A stretch of 64,000 nucleotides of DNA, taken from Oscillospiraceae bacterium (GTDB lineage: Bacteria > Bacillota > Clostridia > Oscillospirales > Acutalibacteraceae). Positions 38,325 through 48,183 of the stretch are shown piece by piece. Position numbers and translations under genes: made by a program. The notes under the pieces are model-generated. The model searched no databases and was not told where the DNA came from. It saw only the letters and a list, made by a program, of their open reading frames with translations. The stretch spans positions 19,201 through 83,200 of the forward strand of contig SVOJ01000012.1 in NCBI GenBank assembly GCA_015066385.1. The letters run 5' to 3'. The stretch's first letter is position 1. Each line of letters opens with the position of its first letter.

Positions 38325-39955
38325 CCTTTCGTTACGGTTTCCACAAGGCGGGTGGCACCGAACATTTCACGAAGTTTCGGTTTTTCGATCTTGCCGGTGG
38401 CATTTCTCGGCACTTGCGTAAATATGATTTTACGGGGACGTTTGTAACGCGGAAGTTCTGTGCAGAACGCATTGACTTCTTCCTCGGTCAATGACATACC
38501 TTCTTTTGCTTCAATAATGGCGGCGGCAATTTCGCCGAGACGGGCATCGGGAAGTCCGATAACGGCAACGTCTTTGATCTTATCGTGTGCACGCAGGAAA
38601 TCTTCGATCTGTACGGGATATAAGTTTTCACCGCCGGTGATGATAACATCCTTTTTGCGGTCAACCAAGAACACAAAGCCGTCTTCGTCGACCTTTGCCA
38701 TGTCGCCCGTATACAGCCAGCCGTCTTTGATGCTGTCGGCTGTGGCTTCTTCATTTTTATAGTAACACTTCATAACACCGGGACCGTTGAGAATGAGTTC
38801 ACCGACTTCTTCGGTTTCACATTGCGTGCCGTCCGGGTGTACCACCTTTGCCTGCCAGCCGAAACCGGGAATACCGATTGCACCGACCTTGTGCAGGTTT
38901 TCACAGCCGAGATGCAATGCACCGGGGCCGATAGATTCACTCAGACCGTAGTTGGTGTCGTAACTGTGATTCGGAAATACTTCCATCCAACGCTTGATGA
39001 GCGAGGGAGGTACGGGCTGCGCACCGATATGCATAAGACGCCATTGGTCAAGTTTGTAATCGGCAAGGCTTACCTCTCCGCGTTCAATGGCATCGAGAAT
39101 ATCCTGTGCCCACGGCACAAGAAGCCACACGATGGTGCACTGTTCGTCGGAAGCCGTGCGCAGAATCCATTCGGGTCTGACACCGCGCAGAAGAACCGCT
39201 TTGCCACCGACCAGGAATGAGCCGAACCAATGCATTTTTGCACCTGTGTGATACAGCGGCGGAATGCAAAGGAATACGTCCTCGTGGGTCTGTCCGTGGT
39301 GTGCCTGCTCGACAAGGCAGGAATGATACAATGCCTTGTGTGCGTGCAGAATGGCTTTCGGGAATCCCGTTGTGCCCGAAGAAAAATAGATTGCGGCATC
39401 GTCTTCTTCGGTCAGTGCCACTGCGGGTGCAGTGGTGGAACAATAAGTCATATAACGCAGCATATCCTCCGCAAAATCGGGGACATCACTGCCGACATAA
39501 AACAGTGTTTTTACGGTGGGCATATTGCCAAGCCCCGCTTGTACACGTTCGGTGAATTCAGGCCCGAAAATAAGCATGCAAACATCGGCAAGGTCAAGAC
39601 AATAAGTGATTTCATCTGCCGCATAACGATAATTCATCGGCACAGCCAAGGCACCCGTTTTGAGAATGCCGAAATAAACCGGAAGCCATTCCAGTGAATT
39701 CATCAGAAGTACCGCAACCTTATCGCCTTTTTTGATGCCTCTTGTGAGCAGAAGATTGGCAATGCGATTGGCTTTGACATCAAATTCGCGCCATGTCATT
39801 TCACGGCGGTAACGTTCGGAAGAACCTGTTTCAATGAGATTGAATTCTCTCCAGTTCATATTGCGGTCGGCAATACGGTCGGGATTTATTTCAACCAATG
39901 CCACCTCATCGGGATAGAGTTTGGCATTGCGTTCAAGAATTTCGGGAATGGTCAT
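38321..39955 (-). CDS. Acyl-CoA synthetase (AMP-forming)
   Basis: AAIYFSSGTTGFPKAILHAHKAL, YGLSESIGPG, LYTGDMAKVDEDGFVFLVDRKKDVIITGGENLYPVQIE, ATGKIEKPKLRE. Confidence 0.9.
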   Translation of the reverse strand: MTIPEILERNAKLYPDEVALVEINPDRIADRNMNWREFNLIETGSSERYRREMTWREFDVKANRIANLLLTRGIKKGDKVAVLLMNSLEWLPVYFGILKTGALAVPMNYRYAADEITYCLDLADVCMLIFGPEFTERVQAGLGNMPTVKTLFYVGSDVPDFAEDMLRYMTYCSTTAPAVALTEEDDAAIYFSSGTTGFPKAILHAHKALYHSCLVEQAHHGQTHEDVFLCIPPLYHTGAKMHWFGSFLVGGKAVLLRGVRPEWILRTASDEQCTIVWLLVPWAQDILDAIERGEVSLADYKLDQWRLMHIGAQPVPPSLIKRWMEVFPNHSYDTNYGLSESIGPGALHLGCENLHKVGAIGIPGFGWQAKVVHPDGTQCETEEVGELILNGPGVMKCYYKNEEATADSIKDGWLYTGDMAKVDEDGFVFLVDRKKDVIITGGENLYPVQIEDFLRAHDKIKDVAVIGLPDARLGEIAAAIIEAKEGMSLTEEEVNAFCTELPRYKRPRKIIFTQVPRNATGKIEKPKLREMFGATRLVETVTKG

Positions 39956-39995
39956 AAGGCATTTTCCTTTCGTGCTTTAGTGCTTTTATACATAA

Positions 39996-40049
39996 AAGCA
40001 TGAAAACTTTTATGTGTCAAAATATAACATACAAAAATCGGCTTGTCAA
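39996..40049 (-). promoter_or_regulatory. Promoter plus shared operator-like element of acyl-CoA ligase/MFS operon
   Basis: Minus strand TTGACA (40044-40049) N17 TATATT (40021-40026), then CACATAAAAGttTTcATGCTT (40016-39996). Confidence 0.65.
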
Positions 40050-40139
40050 GCCAAAAACGATGCGTTTTTAAAAAAAATATTGCAGGATAAAAACAATATC
40101 TGTATAATAATTCTGAAATTTAAAAAGAGGTATGATTTT

Positions 40140-40727
40140 ATGGGTTTATGGGAAGTTTTTGCGGTCGGGCTCGGTCTTGCGATGGATGCCTTTTCCGTTG
40201 CAATCTGCAAGGGATTGTCCATGCCGAAAATTGACAAAAAACAAACAGCGATCATTGCACTGTTTTTCGGCGGTTTTCAGGCTTTGATGCCGTTTCTCGG
40301 CTGGGCATTGGGTAAGCAGTTTGAACAGTATATCACGGCTGTGGATCACTGGATTGCATTCATTCTGCTGCTCATCATCGGCGGTAAAATGATTCTGGAT
40401 GTCATCAAGGACCGCAAAGAGTGCAAGGAATGTGATGAGAAAGCAACCGCAAACAAACTTGATCTCAGGGAATTATTTGCCATGGCAATTGCCACAAGCA
40501 TTGATGCACTTGCCATGGGAGTGACCTTTGCATTTTTAAAGGTCAACATTGCATCGGCAGTCACGGTGATCGGTGTGACCACGTTCATTCTTGCCGTGAT
40601 CGGCGTTCTGCTCGGACATAAATTCGGTGCAAAATGGAAAGACAAAGCCGCCCTTGCAGGCGGCATCGTACTGATTGCGTTAGGCACAAAAATTCTGCTT
40701 GAACACCTCGGTGTTCTTACCTTTTAA
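40140..40727 (+). CDS. mntP: Manganese efflux pump MntP
   Basis: EVFAVGLGLAMDAFSVAICKGL, FGGFQALMPFLGWALG, ATSIDALAMGVTFAFL. Preceded by TTGCAG-N17-TATAAT (40080-40108). Confidence 0.93.
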   Translation: MGLWEVFAVGLGLAMDAFSVAICKGLSMPKIDKKQTAIIALFFGGFQALMPFLGWALGKQFEQYITAVDHWIAFILLLIIGGKMILDVIKDRKECKECDEKATANKLDLRELFAMAIATSIDALAMGVTFAFLKVNIASAVTVIGVTTFILAVIGVLLGHKFGAKWKDKAALAGGIVLIALGTKILLEHLGVLTF

Positions 40728-41638
40728 GAATATGAGAACGTTCTTGTTTCTTTGATTTTTCCGCTGCATTGCGATTGAGCATTCATAACACCGATTCCGA
40801 CGGTTACAAAACCGAGCACATCCGAAGAAGCAGTCAGCGCAAGCAATCTTCCCTGCCCGTCCACACGGGCGGCAAGGGTGATTTTGGAATAGCGTATATC
40901 CGCACTCTGCACGGTATACGCATCCGCACTTTTTCCGAAGGGATCAATAAATGGAATTTTAGTACCGTGTACGGCGGGTGCGGCATTGTCGGCACTTGCC
41001 GTATCATCATAAAGGGTCATCACAATCAGGGTATGATCACCTTCCAATGAAACCCTTGCGGCAGAAACTTCCGCTTCTGTGAGCACAAACGTTTCTCCGT
41101 ACGGCGGAATGAGCGAATTGATGTTCACCTGCTCTCCGTTTGCACCCGTCGTGCCGGCAAGAACGGTATATTCCGTAACCGTACTGCGGTTGCATTGCTC
41201 AATGATTGCTTTTGCAGGATCACGCAAGGATTCGGTGCTTACACTCTGCATATAAACGGAATGCTGTATATCTTCCGTCATCACAAACGGATAGGTGCTT
41301 GTTTTGACCGCATTGACCGCGTTGTTCAGAAAAGAAACGGCTTGTGTGACCGACCAATCCGCATCCGTCTGTTGCGGAGCTGCAGGTTGTGTCACAAGGG
41401 GAACTTCCGTAATATGTTCGGGAACAAAACCTTGCGTCGGACTCGTTTCGGGAACCATGCTTACGCTCTGCTCCGACGGCAACGGCGGTTCGGTCGGCAT
41501 ATCTGCGGTCGCCTCGGTCGGCGGAAATGTGTTTTCGAGTGATGCTTGCGTGTTTTCTGCCTGCAGTCGCAAGGTCACGCAACCCGGGAAACAAAGTAAA
41601 AGTACAAGAATCAGGCAAAGGACTGACTTTTTTTTCAC
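40724..41638 (-). CDS. Uncharacterised lipoprotein
   Basis: KKKSVLCLILVLLLCFPGC lipobox-like N-terminus followed by Pro/Thr-rich linker; GTG start is an estimate. Confidence 0.6.
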   Translation of the reverse strand: MKKKSVLCLILVLLLCFPGCVTLRLQAENTQASLENTFPPTEATADMPTEPPLPSEQSVSMVPETSPTQGFVPEHITEVPLVTQPAAPQQTDADWSVTQAVSFLNNAVNAVKTSTYPFVMTEDIQHSVYMQSVSTESLRDPAKAIIEQCNRSTVTEYTVLAGTTGANGEQVNINSLIPPYGETFVLTEAEVSAARVSLEGDHTLIVMTLYDDTASADNAAPAVHGTKIPFIDPFGKSADAYTVQSADIRYSKITLAARVDGQGRLLALTASSDVLGFVTVGIGVMNAQSQCSGKIKETRTFSYS

Positions 41639-41657
41639 AGCAATGGCTCCTTGTTTG

Positions 41658-42704
41658 TCAACTCCACAAACGGGTATATTCATTGACCGTACCGTCCTTG
41701 GCGGTAGCGGTCATTTTTTCTTGTATGGTGCCGTTTTCAAGCAGAGAAAAACGATACTCATACGCAATACCTGCTTCAAAATCATCCGTTGCGGCAAAAT
41801 AACTGCCGTCGGTATCTTTGGCAAAAGCATTGTTGGAAGCATCATACACAGATTTGATATCGCCGTCGGTCACGATCAGATACTCTGTGTCGTCCATGGT
41901 AAAGAAGTCAAAAACGTTGATCATGTTCACCGATTCACTGTCGGCGGTGTCTGAAACACAGGCCTTTTCACCGCAGTATGTAAAATAAGGTTCCAGCTGC
42001 GCGAGCAGATCCTTTGCATCGGGATTGTTTTCCTGCAAAACATCGAGCACCTTTGCCGCACGGACATAGGAATATCTTGCAATATCCTTTGCATAGTCAA
42101 AGGCATCATCGGGATCGAGAGTTGTCAACCAGGTAAGCGAGGATGCGGCATCGAAATTCAGAAGCACATCCGAATAACGGTGCATTTCACCCAGTTGACG
42201 GGCATTACGAAGACAGATTTCATCATACAGTTCTTTTGCACCGGGATAATTAAGAACATAAGAAATATAAATCTTTGCAACAGACGGATTTTTTTCCGCC
42301 TGCGATTTTGCATATTCATAGAAAATTTCGGGCATTTCGGCAATGTATTTTTCGAGTTCGCCGCTGTTTTCCGCTGCAATAACTGCCGCTTCGTAATCGC
42401 CGTTTTCCGCGCTTTCTTTCAGAATCAGCCCTTGAATTTCGATAATCTTCTTTTCCGAATTGAAGAAGCCGTCCAGACTTTCATATCTTTCAATTGCCAG
42501 CGTGTAGTTGCCTTCATCCGCAAGTTTGCCTGCCGAACGATAAATGGAGAGCGGATCCAGCACGAATACGGCAAACAGAATAATCGCCGCAATGCTTGCA
42601 AATATGATAAAAAGATACAGCAGTGTCTGCAGTCTGTTCTTCAACTTTTCTTTTTTTGCAACAGACGGGTCTGCTTTTTTCTTTGGGTTGCCGTTTTTAG
42701 CCAT
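41658..42704 (-). CDS. Membrane-anchored TPR-like hypothetical protein
   Basis: Single TM (LLYLFIIFASIAAIILFAVFVLDP) followed by helical repeats (YTLAIERYESLDGFFNSEKKIIEIQGLI...). Confidence 0.6.
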   Translation of the reverse strand: MAKNGNPKKKADPSVAKKEKLKNRLQTLLYLFIIFASIAAIILFAVFVLDPLSIYRSAGKLADEGNYTLAIERYESLDGFFNSEKKIIEIQGLILKESAENGDYEAAVIAAENSGELEKYIAEMPEIFYEYAKSQAEKNPSVAKIYISYVLNYPGAKELYDEICLRNARQLGEMHRYSDVLLNFDAASSLTWLTTLDPDDAFDYAKDIARYSYVRAAKVLDVLQENNPDAKDLLAQLEPYFTYCGEKACVSDTADSESVNMINVFDFFTMDDTEYLIVTDGDIKSVYDASNNAFAKDTDGSYFAATDDFEAGIAYEYRFSLLENGTIQEKMTATAKDGTVNEYTRLWS

Positions 42705-42879
42705 TTTCATTTCCTCCGAAAAAAATATAAAAATATTATATCACAATACCTTACTGCGGGCAAGTATTTTTCATAAACTCCGAGAGGTATTTTGTTTATA
42801 ATAAAATGCATTATAAATATTGCATTATAAAAAATAAATGTGTATAATGTAAGAATCAATAAAAAAGGAGTGATATCTC

Positions 42880-43647
42880 TTGGATTTCAACAAAGAAGGT
42901 CTGTTTATGTACCTTGCCGCAGCGGCCGTTATTCTGTTTGTCGTTGTGGAAGCATTTTTCTTCATCGTAAAAGCATGGAAACGCGCAACACAGCTTGGCA
43001 TTGACAAAGCAACACTGCGCAATACCGTCGTTTCCAGTGCCTTATTCACTGTCGGCCCCGCCATTTCCATTCTGGTCACGGTGCTGGCTTTATCGAAAGC
43101 ACTCGGTATCGTTCTGCCGTGGGTGCGTCTTTCGGTTATCGGCAACCTTGCGTATGAATCCACCGTTGCGGAAGCCGCTCTGGATTCTTTCGGGCTGTCG
43201 CTGAATGCAGAAGTGATGGATCCCACCGCATTTTCCACCGTTGCATGGTGCATGATGATCGGTAATATGTGCGCTCTGATTCTTGTCACCGTTCTCTGTA
43301 AAGGACTGCAGAAAAAAATCGGCTCTGCCGCCAACAAGAGTGCAGGCAGCAAGAAGCTTGCCGACATGATCTCTGCCGCTGCTTTCATCGGTATTATTGC
43401 CGCTTTCGTTGCACGTGCCATCAACGGCACCACCGAAGACGGAACGGGAAATGCAGGCTTTATGAGTATTGCGGTGCTTATCACTTCTATCGTAATCATG
43501 ACCCTGCTTGACCTGCTGTGCAGAAAGAAGAATCTTGACAAACTTGTAAACTTCACAATGCCCATTGCCATGTTTGCCGCCATGGGTATGGCTGTACTGC
43601 TGAGTGCTGTTCTGCCTGAAAACATTGTGAACTTTGTGTGGAGATAA
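42880..43647 (+). CDS. DUF5058 family membrane protein
   Basis: MDFNKEGLFMYLAAAAVILFVVVEAFFFIVKAWKRATQLGI...; probable TTG start after AGGAG. Confidence 0.75.
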   Translation: MDFNKEGLFMYLAAAAVILFVVVEAFFFIVKAWKRATQLGIDKATLRNTVVSSALFTVGPAISILVTVLALSKALGIVLPWVRLSVIGNLAYESTVAEAALDSFGLSLNAEVMDPTAFSTVAWCMMIGNMCALILVTVLCKGLQKKIGSAANKSAGSKKLADMISAAAFIGIIAAFVARAINGTTEDGTGNAGFMSIAVLITSIVIMTLLDLLCRKKNLDKLVNFTMPIAMFAAMGMAVLLSAVLPENIVNFVWR

Positions 43648-43659
43648 GGAGGGAAAAAC

Positions 43660-44352
43660 ATGAAAAAGAACAACGATCAGAGAACATATTTCGATCAGGT
43701 ACATGTCTGGGGCAGACTGTGGACAATCGGTGCCATTCTTACCTTCCTTGCATTCCCGTTTGCAATCTGTGCATACTTCAATGTATGGCCTACCTTCAAT
43801 CAGGTCATTACCCCCGCACTCCAAATCATTGCCATTTATTGGCCGACCGCCGTTATTGAAGTCATTGCCTTTGTTCCCATGATGGGCAGCGGTGCTTCGT
43901 ATCTGAGTTTCGTATCGGGCAATATTTCCAACCTGAAACTGCCCTGTGCTCTCGCCGGCATGGAAAATGCAAAGGTGCGTCCCAACACCGAAGAAGGCGA
44001 AGTCATTTCGACCATTGCCGCAGGTGTTTCCGCCATTGTCACCACCATCGTCATTGCCGCAGGTGTGTTGATTTTCAGCCCCTTCCTGCATTATTTCACC
44101 GATGCCGATTCCGTGTTCGCTCCTGCATTCACTTATGTGCTACCGGCTCTGTTCGGTGCACTGGGTGCAAGTTATCTTGCAAAACACTGGAGAACCGCTA
44201 TTGCTCCCGTTATTGCAGGCGTTATTATTCTTATTTTTGCACCGACGATGGGTATCGGCACACTGATGTTCCCGACCATTATCGTTGCGATCGCAAGTGC
44301 ACTTATTATCTTCAAAGTGCAGAATAAGAAAGAGAAAAAAGCAAACGCATAA
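43660..44352 (+). CDS. Uncharacterised integral membrane protein paired with DUF5058
   Basis: 230 aa, several TM helices, starts 12 bp after the DUF5058 gene. Confidence 0.7.
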   Translation: MKKNNDQRTYFDQVHVWGRLWTIGAILTFLAFPFAICAYFNVWPTFNQVITPALQIIAIYWPTAVIEVIAFVPMMGSGASYLSFVSGNISNLKLPCALAGMENAKVRPNTEEGEVISTIAAGVSAIVTTIVIAAGVLIFSPFLHYFTDADSVFAPAFTYVLPALFGALGASYLAKHWRTAIAPVIAGVIILIFAPTMGIGTLMFPTIIVAIASALIIFKVQNKKEKKANA

Positions 44353-44395
44353 ATAAATGCAAAATGCCGATCAGATTTTAAAGGAGGAAATACCT

Positions 44396-45433
44396 GTGTT
44401 ACAAAACGAGATCACCGTCGAAACCCCGTTGCTTCGTGAAGACGGACAACTCACCGCACCCGGCTGGTGCAAGCGTAATCTTTATATTTACAACCGCGAA
44501 AAAATAGCAGACAGCAAGTGGAGAATCAAAGAGTGGGATTTCTATCAGATCTGCGACGGACACCACATGGTGCAGGTCAACTTTTTTGACATTTCCATGG
44601 CTTCTGCCCTCACCGTCAGCGTGCAGGACATCCGCACAGGCAAGGAACTGGCTTCTGCTCTGGCAATCGAACCGCTGACCCCCAATCGCTCCATCATGAG
44701 CCACAACCCCGAAAAGCCGTTCTTCTTCCATCGAAAAATGGGCAGTGCAACGGTCATTTTCGATGTGAAAGACACCACCCGCAGAATTTATTTCAACGGC
44801 AAGTGCAAAGGCAAGAGACTGGTTGTGGACATCACAGCCGACAAACTCATCGATCAGGAAAGCCTGACCGTTGCCATCCCCTTCCGCAGACCCGACAAGT
44901 TCTTTTATACCACCAAGCTCAACTGCATGCCGAGTGAGGGTACGGTACGTCTTGGCGGTGAAACGCTTGTCAAATTTGACCGCAGCAATGCCTTTACCGT
45001 GCTTGACTGGGGCAGAGGTTGCTGGCCTTACAGCAACATGTGGTTCTGGGGCAACGGCAGCACATGGCTTGACGGCAAATTGTTCGGCTTTGAACTGACA
45101 TGGGGCTTCGGCAACGATGTAAACGGAACCGAAACCGCCATCATGTATGACGGCAAGACTCACAAGATCGGCAGAGTATTCCTTGAACTGGATCCCGAAG
45201 TCGAAGACAGATGGATGCAACCCTGGCATTTCTTCTCCGAAGACGGCAGATTCGACATGACCATGGTGCCGTTTTATGACAACAAAAACCTGATGATGCC
45301 TTTGAACCTTGTCGGCATGAAGACCCATCAGGTGCACGGTCTGTGGTCGGGCAAAGCCGTACTCGATGACGGAACGGAACTGAAAATCGAAAACATGTAT
45401 GCCTTCTGCGAAAAGGTTTACAACAAGTGGTAA
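44396..45433 (+). CDS. DUF2804 family protein
   Basis: DWGRGCWPYSNMWFWGNGSTWLDGKLFGFELTWGFG; GTG at 44396 has AAGGAGG at 44381-44387. Confidence 0.8.
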   Translation: MLQNEITVETPLLREDGQLTAPGWCKRNLYIYNREKIADSKWRIKEWDFYQICDGHHMVQVNFFDISMASALTVSVQDIRTGKELASALAIEPLTPNRSIMSHNPEKPFFFHRKMGSATVIFDVKDTTRRIYFNGKCKGKRLVVDITADKLIDQESLTVAIPFRRPDKFFYTTKLNCMPSEGTVRLGGETLVKFDRSNAFTVLDWGRGCWPYSNMWFWGNGSTWLDGKLFGFELTWGFGNDVNGTETAIMYDGKTHKIGRVFLELDPEVEDRWMQPWHFFSEDGRFDMTMVPFYDNKNLMMPLNLVGMKTHQVHGLWSGKAVLDDGTELKIENMYAFCEKVYNKW

Positions 45434-45436
45434 AAC

Positions 45437-45458
45437 AAATAAATAAATAAATAAATAA
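45437..45458. repeat. Simple sequence repeat (AAAT)x5 upstream of protease gene
   Basis: caaataaataaataaataaataaaaggtgacacataATG. Confidence 0.75.
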
Positions 45459-45471
45459 AAGGTGACACATA

Positions 45472-47490
45472 ATGAAGAAACAACTCTGCATTTTTCTTTC
45501 CGTACTGATGCTGTTCGGCTCTTTGTTCTGTGCCGCCGAGGCAAAAGAGCAAGACCGTTTGACTGTTTATTCATTGCAGAAAAACGGTCTTTCTGCTTTC
45601 TGGACGGATGCAAACGGCAATGAGATTGAATTTGAAAAAATCAAAACAACAACACAGTCTGCGGAAGATGTGGGGACAGCCTTGCCGTCCTCTTACCATG
45701 CACAGAATGTGACCGCCGTCAAAGACCAGAACCCAACCGAAGCATGCTGGACATTTGCCCCCTTGTCGGTGCTGGAATCGAGTTACATCACCAAAGGTTA
45801 CGGCACAAAACGCAACACCGACTTTGCAGAAGCACATCTGACGTGGTTTGCAAACAACGGTTATATTGAAAATGCAAATGACCCCACTGCAGGCGACGGC
45901 ACGTATTTTGATGATCCGTATGAAGCGGGCGGTTCGTTCTCAATGGCAATTGCCGCGCTCGCAAGAGGGGCAGGCATTGCAACGGAAGAAAGATATCCGT
46001 TTGATACCAACAACCCGCCGACCTATACCTATGATCAGATGTATGTGTCCGATGCCCGCCTTGAAAATGCTTATTACCTGCAGACACGTGAAGACATCAA
46101 GCAAGCAATCATGCAAAACGGCGGTGTTGCGGTATGCTATTACCATGACACCAACGGCATGAAAACCAATTCCGCCGCCATGCTCAACGGTGTCACGGGG
46201 GAAGTCAGCACCACCGTCACGGCAATCAACCACAAACTCGGCTATGCACCCAACCATGCCGTCACCATTGTCGGCTGGGATGACAGTTTTCCGACCTCGT
46301 ATTTCGGCACGCTCAACAAGCCCGCAAAAGCGGGGGCATGGCTGTGTAAAAACAGCTGGGGCACGGATTACGGTGACAACGGATATCTGTGGATTTCTTA
46401 CGAAGATGCGACACTGACCGATTACACCACCCTGACCGCCGAACAGGCAACGGTTTATGATACCATTGCACAGTATGACGGCTACGGTTACAACAATGCC
46501 GTTTCCATACGCAATGCCGACACGGTGTATATGGCAAATATTTTCCGTGCCGACAAGGACTGTGCCGTACGCAGTGTCGGTTTTTACACCCTGCTTGAGG
46601 ACAGAGATTTCACCGTATCCGTTTACCGTGCGGTTTCGGCAGGGAACCCGACCGACGGAGAACTTGCTCTGACCGTGGACGGTAATGCACCGTTTGCAGG
46701 CTATCATACCGTACGCTTGGGCAGGGATATTCCCCTGCAGGCAGGCGAATATTATTCGGTTGTGGTGGCATTCCCCACAGACAAAAAGGAATCCTTCCCC
46801 GTTCCCGCGGAAGGACAAAGTTACACTTCGGGCGGCATCCGATACAATTTCGCATCCGCAGAGGGCACAAGTTATATCGGCTACCGCGACGGCACCTGCA
46901 CATGGCTGGATGCCACCAAAGAAGGCTACAACAACGTCTGCGTAAAAGCAATGCTTGTAAACAGCCAAACACAAACATCCGCCATGGTCTCCCCCACCAC
47001 ACTGACAGACCGCACCACGGGCGTGCAGGTGGTTTACGATGCAAGCGACTTTTTTGCAGGTTCGGCAGTTCAATTAACCGTGTTTGCCAACAACAGTGCC
47101 GCCGATAAGGTGAAAAAGACATTCTCGCAAGACTTCGATGTGCAGGCGGCAGGCTACAGCATTTTGCTGACCGTCAACGGTGAAGCCGTTGCTACCGCCG
47201 CCCACGGCTTTGAAATCATATTACCCGTAACGGACACTTCGTTCCCCTATATCCGTGCTGCACACCTCGATCCCACGGGCAAAACGGTTTATTTCTTCTC
47301 CGCAAAAGAGCAGGACGGGATGCTCCGTTTCAGCACCGACACCCTCAACGGTTCATTTGTGTGCGTGTATTATTCCGCACAGGAAGACTCGCCACCCCCC
47401 GTCATTTCCCCGGGAAGTTTATTGGATTCCATTCTCAACTTCTTCAGAAGGATCATTCAGTTCTTCAAGGATCTTTTTAATATAGGATAA
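45472..47490 (+). CDS. Secreted C1-family (papain-like) cysteine protease with C-terminal lectin-like region
   Basis: Signal peptide; VKDQNPTEACWTFAPLSVLES, APNHAVTIVGWDDSF, WLCKNSWGTDYGDNGYLWISYED. Confidence 0.85.
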   Translation: MKKQLCIFLSVLMLFGSLFCAAEAKEQDRLTVYSLQKNGLSAFWTDANGNEIEFEKIKTTTQSAEDVGTALPSSYHAQNVTAVKDQNPTEACWTFAPLSVLESSYITKGYGTKRNTDFAEAHLTWFANNGYIENANDPTAGDGTYFDDPYEAGGSFSMAIAALARGAGIATEERYPFDTNNPPTYTYDQMYVSDARLENAYYLQTREDIKQAIMQNGGVAVCYYHDTNGMKTNSAAMLNGVTGEVSTTVTAINHKLGYAPNHAVTIVGWDDSFPTSYFGTLNKPAKAGAWLCKNSWGTDYGDNGYLWISYEDATLTDYTTLTAEQATVYDTIAQYDGYGYNNAVSIRNADTVYMANIFRADKDCAVRSVGFYTLLEDRDFTVSVYRAVSAGNPTDGELALTVDGNAPFAGYHTVRLGRDIPLQAGEYYSVVVAFPTDKKESFPVPAEGQSYTSGGIRYNFASAEGTSYIGYRDGTCTWLDATKEGYNNVCVKAMLVNSQTQTSAMVSPTTLTDRTTGVQVVYDASDFFAGSAVQLTVFANNSAADKVKKTFSQDFDVQAAGYSILLTVNGEAVATAAHGFEIILPVTDTSFPYIRAAHLDPTGKTVYFFSAKEQDGMLRFSTDTLNGSFVCVYYSAQEDSPPPVISPGSLLDSILNFFRRIIQFFKDLFNIG

Positions 47491-47496
47491 ACGCAA

Positions 47497-47537
47497 AAAC
47501 ACCTGCCGCACTTTTGAAGTGAAGCAGGTGTTTTGTT
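47497..47537. terminator. Terminator hairpin after protease gene
   Basis: ACACCTGC...GCAGGTGT followed by TTTGTTTTT. Confidence 0.65.
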
Positions 47538-47554
47538 TTTCAGTTTGATTTTAT

Positions 47555-47647
47555 TTATTCCGCAGGCTGTTCGTTTGCCGCTGTTGTTTTCTTGGTTCTT
47601 TTTTTGCGCACACCAAAGGTTGCAAGCTTATCCTGCTGGGATATAAT
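47555..47647 (-). pseudogene. Possible C-terminal remnant of a truncated gene
   Basis: Reads ...SQQDKLATFGVRKKRTKKTTAANEQPAE*, closed upstream by an in-frame TGA with no start. Confidence 0.35.
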
Positions 47648-47660
47648 TCATAATATTAAA

Positions 47661-48083
47661 TCAGCCCCATCTCCCTAAAGGCGATTGCAAAGATAATCTA
47701 ATACCCAATTTTTCATTCTCCTCAAACTGCCGTTTGCTTATATATCCTTTTTTATACTTTAATTCATTAACATAATTATATAAATTGAAGACATTATTAC
47801 CATCACTTATGAAATCTACTGCATTTTTTGGTTTTAATCTGGTCATTGCAACATTTTGAACAATGTTTAATATCCCACATTCCACATTTATACCATTGGC
47901 TAGCATCGTTCTAAGAATTTTTCTTTCAGAAGATCCTCTAATCATCAGTTCGGCATCCGAAAAAACAGGAATTACATCATCAGCTGCAGAAGGAAAATCT
48001 TTAATGTATTGCAACATAAAAGTCTTAAGATATTCTCTCATTTCCTCTCCATAATTAGTTTTTTCTCTACGAAACCATTGCAT
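47661..48083 (-). CDS. Hypothetical protein (140 aa)
   Basis: Intact AT-rich ORF between the remnant and rnhB. Confidence 0.55.
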   Translation of the reverse strand: MQWFRREKTNYGEEMREYLKTFMLQYIKDFPSAADDVIPVFSDAELMIRGSSERKILRTMLANGINVECGILNIVQNVAMTRLKPKNAVDFISDGNNVFNLYNYVNELKYKKGYISKRQFEENEKLGIRLSLQSPLGRWG

Positions 48084-48183
48084 GACAAATTCCTCCTATG
48101 TATTCTACGTCTTCTATCAAATTATTACCTTTCACGCAAGATATAATAATATGACTGTAAAAATTATTCTTATTTTTCTTTTA

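Noticed and set aside
40020-40140. yybP-ykoY-type manganese riboswitch before mntP
   Set aside because: The promoter -10 is at 40103-40108, leaving only about 25 nt of leader, too short for the riboswitch.
42825-43673. 282-aa minus-strand ORF (and 43090..44091)
   Set aside because: Antisense to the DUF5058 membrane-protein pair, which has SDs and TM segments.
44399-45613. 404-aa minus-strand ORF (and 45940..47073)
   Set aside because: Antisense to DUF2804 and papain-like protease genes.
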